Assembly (NCBI GenBank): GCA_037042185.1
Contig: JAXQJY010000027.1
Coordinates: 1,054,001-1,118,000 of the forward strand
From: Sordariomycetes sp. S80-01Y
Taxonomy: Eukaryota > Ascomycota > Sordariomycetes
Length of the DNA: 64,000 nucleotides
Direction of reading: 5' to 3'
The first letter of the stretch is position 1. Every line of letters starts with the position of its first letter. Shown here one piece after another: positions 48,201 through 58,274 of this stretch. The notes beneath the pieces are model-generated. The model was not told the DNA's origin, did no database searches, and saw nothing but the letters and a program-made list of their open reading frames with translations. Both the position numbers and the translations under genes were made by a program.

Positions 48201-48882
48201 GCGTCCTGTCCAACCGTAACTCGCCCGAGCAGCTCATCGTGGCCTCGAACGACGTCGCAGCGTCGACTGCTCAGTTGGTGGCAGCGAGTCGGGTCAAGGC
48301 CGGTTTCATGAGCAAGAGTCAGGATGGTCTGGAGCAGGCTAGCAAGGCTGTCGGTGCGGCGTGCCGAGCGCTCGTCCGCCAAGTGCAAACCATGATCAGG
48401 GACCGGAATCAGGAAGACGATCAGGTGGATTACTCCAAGCTGGGAGCGCACGAGTTCAAGGTGCGCGAAATGGAGCAGCAGGTATGTGAATCTCAATTCT
48501 CCTCATCGCCCGCCCCCAGCACCTCTTCGATCCCAGCAGACCGCCTCGTCGGGGATGGCCTAAACGAGCACACCCTTGGCCTCCGGGTACTGGAGTCAAG
48601 CTGTTCTCACTGTGGAACAAGTCAACGCCATGGGCAAGACCCTTTACCCGCACCAAGGCAGTCTGTGTGCCGAATGCCAGTCACTAGCGCCAACACTTCT
48701 TTTCCCCTCCAGAGGCGTCGCCGAGACTCCCTTCCCCCATACTGCCCACCCCACACAGTGAATCATGGTGTAGCTGACACTTTCGCGTCTTGTAGGTGGA
48801 AATTCTGCAGCTGGAGAACTCACTCGCGTCGGCTCGTCACCGCCTGGGCGAGATGCGCAAGATTTCATACCAGGAGGATTGA
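45240..48882 (+). CDS. SLA2: Endocytic adaptor SLA2 (ANTH + talin-like I/LWEQ)
   Basis: Exons are 45240-45271, 45348-45488, 45539-46020, 46068-48481 and 48796-48882, giving 1,051 aa, the usual length. The first four introns fit GT..AG with correct phase; the last is unusually long (314 nt). The N-terminal ANTH domain (about 12-270, including R-K-H-V-R-A-C-I-V-Y-T-W-D-H-K) binds phosphoinositides. A Pro-rich linker and a long Gln/Glu-rich coiled coil (about 340-640) follow. The C-terminal I/LWEQ module binds F-actin. The last exon ends L-G-E-M-R-K-I-S-Y-Q-E-D. Sla2 links clathrin coats to actin in endocytosis. Its gene is the classical flank of the mating-type locus in Pezizomycotina, as here. 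Confidence 0.95.
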
Positions 48883-51800
48883 GGTACGCGAAGCGGTCTT
48901 GAAATTGTGTGTTGTATTTCTGGACTCTCTCAATATATCACATATCACTGTGCCCCTGTTGAGGCAGGGGCTGCATAATCTATTGCCAACGTCTTTGCCT
49001 CCTGCAGGAGTCCCTTCTTTCTAATTCAGTTTGGTGACATCCCTTCAGGTTTAAATGGGCTGCGGCCATGTCGTGAGAGACTGAGAAGGGGGGTGAGCCT
49101 TGCTGCAAGGCTGGCACTTCGGCTTCGGATCGCGTCTAATCCCTTCCCGCATGCCTACCAGACCGTCGCGCGGTGAAGCGCCGGAGACGGCGATGCGGCA
49201 GGTTCGAGGAACGGGATCGAGGTGCTCGCATGGCATGCTTCTGCTGCCCCAACTTCTCCTATTCAAACCCCGCTCTGTCTGTTCTGAACCTCTGATCCGC
49301 GCCAAGCGTTCCCATGTCTGCCCAAAAGCTACCGCGTCGCCGCGCGCTTGTGCGGCATGCAACCATCACAGACCTCCCTGCTATCGTGTCTTAATTTTGG
49401 CACTGGCAGGCCCCCCCTCGCCCCCGGGACATACTTCGTATTCCCCGCCCCCAATGGTGATGCAGCTTGCCTAATCCAATCTGTGTCTGCCACACGTGTT
49501 CGGGTATTACACCAGTGACGAGGCGAGGAAGCCACGAGGGTCTGTACAGTGACGACTGAAGATCCTCGAAAGGGACACTGAGCAGCAACGGCGGCCACCT
49601 CCACCACACCCCTACCGGTTGACAGCTGACGGCTCTGGGGGTCGGTAGTCGGTGCTGGACAGGAGAAGGTTGGCGGTAGGGGAACAATGAGCGGCGCCCC
49701 CGGTGGCTTGCCCCTTGGTATTCAATTGGACAGCCTCCATTCTGGGCGTGAGGCTGGCCCTGACCTGGCTATGGAGTTGCGAAGACAGACTAGACTGGAT
49801 ATCGGTCGGAGAGAAGCGAACGGGAAATGTTCGTTCCGTGATCTAGTGGCTGGGCAAGATGCGTTTGGCTTTGGGAGCTTGTGCTGGTTCTTTTGATCAC
49901 TGAAGTTGGAGATCCCGATGACATTGACAATGTGGCCACTCAGCGCGGTTCCATCGTTCGAAAACCTGACAGTCCTGGAACTATTAGATTTGAAACCCAT
50001 CTTTGCATTAATCTAGCGCCTCCTCGGGGAGTTTATTCGTCCGATCACTCTGTTTTGTCTCTTCCACTGTGGTGCAGGGTAGCGTCTGATTGCTGGCCAT
50101 CACGATTTGATCTACCACAAGACATGTCAAGGAGCAGCGTAATTTCGACCTAAAACTGGATGACCTGATCATGATTCTGATGCGACATCACCTCGTCTCG
50201 TTCGGGGAACACTTGCGAATCTGTCGGCTCCGTAAGCCGGGTAGTTGGTTGGGGTGATGGGAGGGGAGGTGATGAGTTTCCGGAGTGTTGGTGAACCCCG
50301 ATCCTGGGACTTGGTCAAAGTCAAACTTGGACACGACCGCGCCCCCTGATACACCCACGAACCCGGTCGATATCGCGCTGTTATAGGCCTGGAAGAGCAG
50401 CTCGTTAGTGTGATGAATGTCATACTTTCCCGCGGGCAACGTTCACATTCAGTAAGCCCGGCGCTCAAGTGATCAGCCTGGCATGCACGGTGTCACTCAC
50501 TCCCGGCGACCACTGTTTGCAACGAACCTCGATGCGGCTCCGAAGGCCCTGCCATTTTAGACGAGCGCCACTCGCGTCTTCATTGGGCGGCGATTTGCAA
50601 GGAGCGGCGTCATCACTTCCAGCGACTGACCAACAGGTCCTAAGCCGCGTGCCGAACGGATGGAGCCGTCGCTCTGGGCTTTTCACGAAGCTCAGTAGCT
50701 GAACTTGACCAGAGAGAAGAATATGCGGGCACGGAGAGATTACCAAAGAAAGAATCACAGTGGCTTGAGGATTCTGCAAAAGAAACGCATCCAATGTCTC
50801 GACGTAACCAAGAATGTGAAAGGTCCTAGTCGGACCAAAAGAGAATAGCGCACCGGGATATTTTTGAGCAGACGCGCTGCTGTCTCTCCTGCCCGAGAAG
50901 TCACGGTGCACAGACCACCGTCTTCTCCAGCACGAGAGCATCTCTTGTTCGACAACTTGCAAACCTCGAGCACCCAGGCCCGTCACAATACATCGCTCTT
51001 CCCGCCAACGTGGCCCCGGACGCCCTCGAAACCCCTTCGCTTCTCCGACCTTCATAAGCGCTGGCTGGAAATAGTGACGCGCTTGAGTTGCAGTGCAGTC
51101 TGAGCTTCTGGGCAGGTGAGGTGGTGAGTGGAACTGGCAGTGGCCTAGCGTTGACACCCCAGACTGACGCCGCTCGATTGCCGCCAGCCAGCAGAACGCT
51201 ACCTCACACTTTCGCGCGCACGCCCCCCTTTGGTCGCAGATCCGGTGGCAGATCTTCCCCACCCCGCCCACCAACATCCCTGTCAGGACAGCGGATTGCT
51301 TCCGATCGCTAGACCCTGGCCTTCCTGCTCCGAGGTGTTCCAGATCTGAGAGGGCGAGCACCAAGGCTCGCAGAGGCTGCGTGGCTTCGGCCATCGAGAT
51401 GCCGCGCCAGCCTGCTCCGCAAGCGACTGGGGTTGAAGCGTTGCGGCGTCACGGCCTGCAGATGACAGGCCAGTGGGCGAGTAATTGTGAGCTTTGAGTT
51501 CATCTTTGACGACACTAGACGTGGGCTAACGCCTTTCTACAGCTTGACGTGAGCAATCCATCTCAAACTCAATCTCGGACCCCCCTGGACCAGAGCCGCA
51601 GAAGCAGGCCTCCGTTCTCCGGACCCGAAGCTTGTGTCTCGGAAGCCCCTGGACATTCATAACTGAGCGGACAACCAAACTAACTTGGTATTCCCCTGCG
51701 AGAAGAGAAGACCAGGCCTGATGCAGCATCAAAGGGCTACCAGAAAGCCGGAAATTCGACGGGGATCGACTCACCGGTTTCCAATGTCGTGGACTCGCCC

Positions 51801-53681
51801 AGGATCATTCCAAGCAAGGCAAGGAAGACTGGCGGGTTCATTGGCTCGATGTGTCATTGAGTCGAAATAGAAGAAGCAATGCAGCACCAGACGCAGTGAA
51901 GGTCCAGCTGTGCGCCCGTCGCGAAGCCGCTGTTCCAAACATGGCATTTGTCTGTTCCCCTCACCTGACGAGATTGGTCCGCTGCAGAGTCCCTCCCCCC
52001 ATCTTCGTGGGCCTACGCTCTGAGTCGTCAATGTGTTTCTTCAGTTGCAGGCCGGAGGGAGCACGCACCTCACCACGGCCACGTTGCGAGCGTTGCACAG
52101 TACCTGGCACACGGCACCTTGAACTTTTGCTGCCCACTGGCGTCCTCGCGGTCCTGGAAAACATGTGGGCGAGACCGCTCGTGCGACCGCCCGTTTCGAT
52201 CTGTCACTTGCAAGCCCTGAGATCAGAGGTCGTACTGCCGACGGCACAGACGTGCAACGCAAAAGTGCGTCAAACGTTGCATCAGCCCTACAGACTGCCT
52301 TGGCCTATTCGCAAACAACTGCCACAGGACGCTCCCTGGTCTGCAAGGTAATTATGGACCTTCCTCTTCTTCGCTTCAAACAGGGGCCAACCCTCCCGGA
52401 CTTGGCCGAGGCACCGTCACCCTTTTCCCTCCCGCCGCTTCGCCGTCAGGACTGGCGTCTACTGGAGCAGATGGCATGCCGGAAAACGTCTAACGCCTTT
52501 GCCGTGCGGCGGCCGCTCCCCACTGTTATTCTCCGAAAGCACATCACTGGCAGCTCACCGACACTAGTATACGAGGTGGACTGGAGAAGTGGGTGACTCT
52601 CGCTTGCGGAGCCGGTGTCGACCCCTGTCAGTAGATCTGGAGGCGCCAAAGTTGCGATAAACATGGAGTCTGAGCTCTCACGATGCTCGCCACACGAGCA
52701 CTCAGGTGCAGGCAGCCCTCACCTGGCGGGCGCATCAAGCTTAAAGCATAACTCCACGGTCGAGGAGGCTCCGTGTAAAGTCAAATTGAATATCAGCGAT
52801 CAGTGCATGTGTACGCGTGTACAACCAAGTCATGACGTGACGTCTCAGCCTCTTCCTTGCTTGCTTAGGCAGAAGGAAAAGGAATAGTGAAGTTAAGCAA
52901 GACGCAAGAGTCACATTCAATAAGTTCTCGACTGCCAGCAGCTGCTCGCAAGGCATCCGCAGGCGCCGTGGTCCAGACGACGAGCAGATGCTCCTCGACC
53001 TGACCAGACCAAAAACTGCCAGGACGCCCCTCTGCCAGACCAGCCAGAGCCCCACGCGACAGGGGTCACGATGGGTGGGTGCTCAAACTGCAGGACAGAT
53101 CCACACCGCACTTGTCAAACAGGCGCATGGTCCGTGCGCAAGGGGGGCGTGCGTGTGTCCCGCACTAGGGAGCCCCCTGGTCGCCCTCTAACTCAGCCCC
53201 ACCGCATTTAGACGACACTCTCTCTGGCAGTTTGGACCCTGGCGCCGCGCGCGCCGCGAGCGAGCGAGAGGGCACAGGCGCTTGCGGTCGCTGGGGGAGG
53301 GGGCGCCTGGCAGCTGCGCCGGAGACGCGATGTGAGCCCAAGGTCAGAGGTTCTTGACGAGCGGAGCGAGGGGCTCTCCCGGTGGAGGAATCCCCCCTGA
53401 GCTGGGTTGGGTTGAGGCGAGGGGCCTGGGCGCGTGGATGGGATTTGGCCTGGGTGCTGGATTGACGCTGGCTGTTTGGCGGGTTTAGGGGAGGACTGTC
53501 TGCTGGGAGGGCTTCACGATGATGGGGAGTTTGCAATTTGGGATTTGATGTGATTCTGAACTTCGTTACGTATCGCATTACCCGGCTCTTGGGAGCATCC
53601 TTCTTAAACAGATCTAACCATCATAAAAGACTCCAAGTGATATCCCCATCGATTGCAATCACAGCATCGCCTTAGTGACTT
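48883..53681. other. 4.8-kb region without a recognisable gene between SLA2 and MAT1-1-1
   Basis: Frames are plentiful but none is convincing. The longest, 50465-51394 (-), has 309 codons, mixed composition and no motif; 48576-48761, 49100-49474, 51851-52351 and 52165-52596 are similar. No HMG or alpha-box remnant was seen. GC-rich, GAGCGAGCGAGAGGG-like sequence occurs near 53256-53290. The left idiomorph border may fall here, but a single strain cannot show it. Confidence 0.45.
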
Positions 53682-54919
53682 TCAATACAGAATGTTGAAG
53701 TCATTCCTCGGTGAGTAGGGCGGGCTGTCTGCGTTGAAAAACTCGTCTGCCGATGTCAGCAACTATGGATTTCAAGAACGGTGTCTACAAGAACATACTG
53801 TGAGTCGGCAAAGGAGTATCTGAAATGAAGCTGTCGAAGCCAATCATGGCATTGAGGTCGTGAGAGCTTCCAACGTCGTAGCAATCGTGCTCAGTGATGC
53901 CGTTGATGTCCATTGGAATATTCAGATTCGGGTCCTTTTGCGGTTGCAGATTCGAATAGGGAAAGCACCTGGGATCAAGTGGGCGATGGAGAGGAATGTG
54001 CTGAATATCCGAAAGGGTTTCAACATCATGAACCTTGTACCCTGTTTCCCGCATGATGCTCTCGTCGTAGTGTTGTCCGAACAGCTTCTTAGTAGCTTCA
54101 CTAGGATCCTCCCGAAGAATATTCATGAAGTCAAGCTTCTCGATCGTACTGTCGACATGAACTCGAGGGACGGATACTGAGCTCGAAGTCATCAGGGCAT
54201 TTCCATTGGCACCCATCTTGCGGATCAGCTCTGAGCTCCAGCTTGGCAGGAAGCCAACTTTGAGGACTGCCAGAAGTAGGTCGAACTCGGTTGTAGGAAA
54301 CTCCTCAGACTCAAGAAGCCTGAGATCTGGCTTGGCAGAGGAGTCATGTCGGATGAGCTGGGGAACTTCCCCTTCTTTTCGCTGAACGTGCCAGCCAAGT
54401 GTAGAAAGATAGCTAGCGGGATTCGTGATCTTCATCAAAGGGCAGGCGATGTCAAGAAAGTTCGAGAGAGAAATCTTTTCTTTGCCAATCTCATCGCGAA
54501 CGAATGAGTAGACCTTGGCGACGAGAGCCCAACGAGAATGGTGGGGGTCTGGGCCCCAGAGGCTGGAGAAGAAGCCGGAGATGAACTTCTGAGGAATCTC
54601 GGGGAACATCCTGAGGTAATAGGCTAGAGCCAAAATGTTAGAAAGGTTTGCCATCGCAAGAGAAGCGGAAAATCTTACTGCGAAACGCTATGAACGCATT
54701 GAGAGCTTTCTTGACCTTTCTTTTGGCGGTAATGGTGGCAGAAGGATTGATTGTAACCTGGACTGCATTTGATCGTGCCAGACGCTGAGCCTCCGCAGTG
54801 TCGAGGTGCTCAAAATACCGACGAGCAAGCTCATGAAGAGTCTTGTCTTCCATGAAGTCAAGAAGATTGAGGGTCGGGACAGCCGAGAGACGCTCGATGA
54901 GCTCGATTCGAGTAGGCAT
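53682..54919 (-). CDS. MAT1-1-1: Mating-type protein MAT1-1-1 (alpha-box transcription factor)
   Basis: Exons are 54919-54679, 54623-53799 and 53746-53682, giving 376 aa. The alpha box covers about 66-165: K-V-K-K-A-L-N-A-F-I-A-F-R-T with Y-Y-L-R-M-F-P-E, then W-A-L-V-A-K-V-Y-S. The first intron (55 nt) sits at the conserved F-R/x-Y-Y site of the alpha box. A second intron (52 nt, CTGAC branch, GGCAG acceptor) joins P-T-H to the ending N-E-F-F-N-A-D-S-P-P-Y-S; without it the frame stops early at 53785. MAT1-1-1 is the master regulator of MAT1-1 identity, driving pheromone and receptor genes in the nucleus. It points towards SLA2. Confidence 0.94.
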
Positions 54920-55279
54920 CGTGGAAAGCAGTACTGGGATGATCGTTGAGTGAATGGCGAGAACAAGGAATTCTGCATAGATGAAGTCAAAGGAGGAGAA
55001 AAGAATATGGAGAGAAGAGTGTTGCGGATCCCTGGTTTTGGTAGTGGAGGTGGCCAGTGCTGACTCTGCTCGAGTTGAGTTGAAAGTGAGAGTAAGTTGC
55101 CTGGGCTCGAGCAGCCACCCGGGATTTCTGGAGGTAAGGTGGCGCCACGCACCACCTCTGGACTTAGCCAACCCGCCTCTATGATACCCTCGTGGGGTCT
55201 ACGAAGGCATAAATCTACATTGAATTGATACACTGAAAATACTAAACGCACCTTGCATATGTCTGCTAGGCTTCTCTAA
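54920..55279. other. Short spacer between MAT1-1-1 start and MAT1-1-2 end
   Basis: The 360 bases must hold the MAT1-1-1 promoter and leader and the MAT1-1-2 terminator (both genes -). A longer in-frame extension of MAT1-1-1 upstream uses only a TTG start and shows no conserved sequence, so it is not accepted. Confidence 0.5.
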
Positions 55280-56689
55280 CTACTGAATGATCTCGCCTGC
55301 TTCGATACCTCCAAAGACCATCACCCACAAGTCTTCCTCAATGGGCTCCGGCTCACGGTCAAATCTGAAGGCCCTTGCCGTAACTGTCATGAAAGACAGG
55401 GTGAGGTTGCCGCGAAGATCGGTAATTGGGCGGTAGGCCTGGAAAGCAACGGTCATGTTAGCTTAATACTCAAGCCAAGGATAACAGTTTCCACTGACCA
55501 AAGGAACCACGTCTAGATAGTCCTGGATAACGTCGTACATCTCTGTGGCATTTTCCTCATCAACTTCTGTGTTCGGGTACCACAGGCCAGTTGTCTTTGC
55601 GAGCTGGCAGTGCTGCTGATCCGATTCATCTTTGTCAGGCATGATCCTCGAAAACCCACGCCTATCCATGCCTTCATAGATGTGGTGATACAGCCCTTCG
55701 AATACTTCGGCAAACTTGATCGCGGTGCTAGGGAAACGGTGCATGATCTTGTTGCCATCATCTTGTTCAGCGGCGCTGGTGAAGATGGGTTGGTTCTTGT
55801 TCCTGAAGAACTTGTTCCAGGCTGATCCTGGAACTTGCTTTCCAGGGTGCCAGTAAGCAGGGTCCTCCCAATCTAATCGCCCAACCTGTACCAGTATCCT
55901 TCGCCCATCTCTCCGCATTCGAATTTCCTCTGAATTGGCACCGAACCGTGCACCGGGGCCGCCATCAGCCCACTTTCCATGAGTACGCGCGACTTGCCAT
56001 GTGGACTTCAGAAAGGCCCAGATTGACACAGAAGGTGGTGCAAAGGGGACACTTTTGTCCCAACAACTTTCGAGAGACGGCCCAAAACCTCGATAAATGA
56101 GATAAGCCCCACACACCACGGTCGTGACCGAGTTGGCGACAAAAACGGCGTCGCGAAGCTTGATGTTTTCGCATTCCTCAACTATGCTCCAATTTTGTGT
56201 GGTCAACAACATCGCCAGCAGGCCAAGGTTTCCTGAGTGCGTTCCAGTGTCGGAGGCAGGATCGTCGTTGACATTTCGAGTTAGGTATGGTGAAACTTCG
56301 CGAAACCATTCTGAAATCATCGCTGAAATCAGAAGAATAGGATCTCCGCATATATCGTAGCCAACAGCGGCGAGGAGTCGAACAGGTCGGGCTTGAAGTG
56401 CGGAAGGCTGGGATAACATCGAGCGAACTACAACCATGGTGTACTCAGCGACATCTTTGGCGACCCATTAGACCCTTATGATACTTCCAGAATACTCTTA
56501 ATTGAATAGGTTTGATATTCAGAGATGGGCGAAAGAGACATGCTTACCTCTAACAGTGTCTTGTTTGCCTGCATACTCGGAGAGTACGACTTCTAATGCT
56601 CTCGCTCGAATCTCCTGAACGGATTCTAGTGGCAGCTGTAATCGTTCCGAAGTGTCAAACAGAGGCTCGAACTTGAGAATGTTTTCCAT
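55280..56689 (-). CDS. MAT1-1-2: Mating-type protein MAT1-1-2 (HPG/PPF-type)
   Basis: Exons are 56689-56548, 56454-55499 and 55438-55280, giving 418 aa. The diagnostic Y-W-H-P-G-K motif lies at about 249-254 within V-G-R-L-D-W-E-D-P-A-Y-W-H-P-G-K, and P-F-A-P-P lies earlier. The second intron (60 nt, GTCAGT donor, TTTCCAG acceptor) is needed: without it the frame ends at 55463, while the third exon reads cleanly to E-I-I-Q. The first intron (93 nt) uses an AAAG acceptor, weaker than the rest, so that junction is less certain. MAT1-1-2 is confined to Sordariomycetes and near relatives and is needed for fruiting-body or ascus development in several. Its biochemistry is unknown. Confidence 0.9.
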
Positions 56690-57124
56690 TTCGATTAATT
56701 ATGCGGCACCAAGAAGAAGGCCCTGTGGTTGTTTCTTTGCGAAGTAGATGGTGCATGAGTGCAAACTCACATTGGAAGTGTGGAGTTTGCGGCTGGCTTT
56801 TCTGTAGGATAAGGTAGGAAAAGGACTGGAGACAAAGAAAATCTAACTCAGAGGTCGCTTGAACGGGTCTCAGGCACTGATCGCAAGTTCGAACGCATGG
56901 GTTGAGTTCCAGCGCGCAGGTGCCGGCAGCTGAAGCTACCTACATGTTTCCAGGTCATCTAATGTACCGGCGATACAGGCGCTAGCCCTGCTGTGGAAGG
57001 CACATGAGCCTCAGTGCTCATTCACTGTTCGTAAATACCACTGAACCTCTAATTTTCATGCCTTCTCCCATAACGACTGCACTCTCAAGGAATGAATGCC
57101 ACTTAACGTTGACACACGGCTACA
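56690..57124. promoter_or_regulatory. Divergent promoter of MAT1-1-2 and MAT1-1-3
   Basis: The two mating genes start 435 bases apart on opposite strands, so joint regulation is possible. No specific binding site could be assigned by eye. Confidence 0.45.
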
Positions 57125-57878
57125 ATGGATCCTCCGAATCCGCAAACACTTCCGCATCCTCCGCGACCGTTCTATGAACACCCTATCACTTTCGTTAAGA
57201 GTGAAAGCCAAGGCGAAGTGCATGTATTTCTCCCTGACTCTTTCGACTTGGAGTTTGTGCGTGAGATCGCAAACAATTTTAGGTACCGCCTCCGATTCAA
57301 AGAAAACGAAATGTTCCAGGAGTCTGACATGAGATTTAGCCATAGCATTCAGCAACAGGTGTTGGTCTATCACGATTCTGACCGTAACAAGTTTCGCCTT
57401 TGCCCGGGATCCAATGGTCTTCTCTCAGAGCGAGGTCAGACGGGACAGTTTGTCTTCATCTGTGGTAAGTGACATCGACATTTCGATACATCCATACTAA
57501 TAATGAGCAGACATGATCGATCCCAACCGACTCCAAGGCCTCAAAAGACTACTCGAACCATCGACCGAGGCAGCCAACGATGCTCGTCAAAACCCATCTG
57601 ATGAACGTATTCCACGCCCTCGCAATAGCTGGATATTGTACCGGCAAGCGAAGTCCAAAGACTTGAGCAAGCAGTACCCCGGAAAGACAGCATCAGAGCT
57701 ATGTAGGTTATTTTATTCATATGTGAATTATGGCTAACTCCTCCTAGCGACACTGATTTCTAAGATGTGGCATGAAGCACCCCAAGAAGAACGAGACTCC
57801 TGGCAGCTAAAGGCCAAGGAAGAAGACCGACTACACAAGGAAATGTATCCTTGGTACAAGTATACTACGCGAAAGTAA
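57125..57878 (+). CDS. MAT1-1-3: Mating-type protein MAT1-1-3 (HMG box)
   Basis: Exons are 57125-57464, 57511-57702 and 57748-57878, giving 220 aa; introns are 46 and 45 nt. The HMG box covers about 147-218 (I-P-R-P-R-N-S-W-I-L-Y-R-Q, then S-T-L-I-S-K-M-W and W-Q-L-K-A-K-E-E-D). The second intron splits a serine codon in the middle of the box, a position known for mating HMG genes. The R-N-S-W-I-L-Y-R form and its place next to MAT1-1-2 mark it as MAT1-1-3 and not MAT1-2-1, which usually reads R-P-P-N-A-Y-I-L-Y-R. It should bind DNA in the nucleus in support of sexual development. Confidence 0.92.
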
Positions 57879-58274
57879 TAGGCAGAGGAACGGCATACTT
57901 GCAGAACAACTCACAGCACATGGTGAAGTTCAAGAGCAAGCTTGGCATGAGGTTTATGTCATATTGTCGAGACTGAAGCGAAGAACAATGCCATAGAGCT
58001 TAGGCTGCATTAAGACGTTTAGACTTGGCGATCTGCGGTGAGGATACTGGGCATCAGCTACAAACCTGAGCCGCTCATCTTCGCTCCAGAGCAATGCAAG
58101 CAAATTGCCAGAACATGACTGCTTAGGTTACTTTGGGACCGAGCGCCAAGTTGTGGTGGCAAGTAGTATTAAGTGTGACAGCAGTAAAAGCAACTACTTC
58201 GCCACTAAGGACATCATACAGACCCAAGGAGACAGTCGCAATCGATTGTGTACATGATTTGTGGTTGATCTACT
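57879..58274. other. Convergent 3' flanks of MAT1-1-3 and APN2
   Basis: This is a 396-base spacer with no gene. The right border of the idiomorph is likely in or near it, since APN2 is a conserved flank; comparison with a MAT1-2 strain would be needed to place it. Confidence 0.5.

Noticed and set aside
47456-48496. 346-codon frame on the minus strand
   Set aside because: It is antisense to SLA2 with no domain, while the sense strand is a clear I/LWEQ protein.
50465-51394. 309-codon frame on the minus strand between SLA2 and MAT1-1-1
   Set aside because: Composition is mixed, no motif or family is visible, and no promoter or intron logic supports it; left as part of the gene-free interval.
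57511-57878. HMG box as MAT1-2-1, implying both mating types
   Set aside because: The box reads R-P-R-N-S-W-I-L-Y-R-Q and sits beside MAT1-1-2, matching MAT1-1-3; no second HMG gene is seen.
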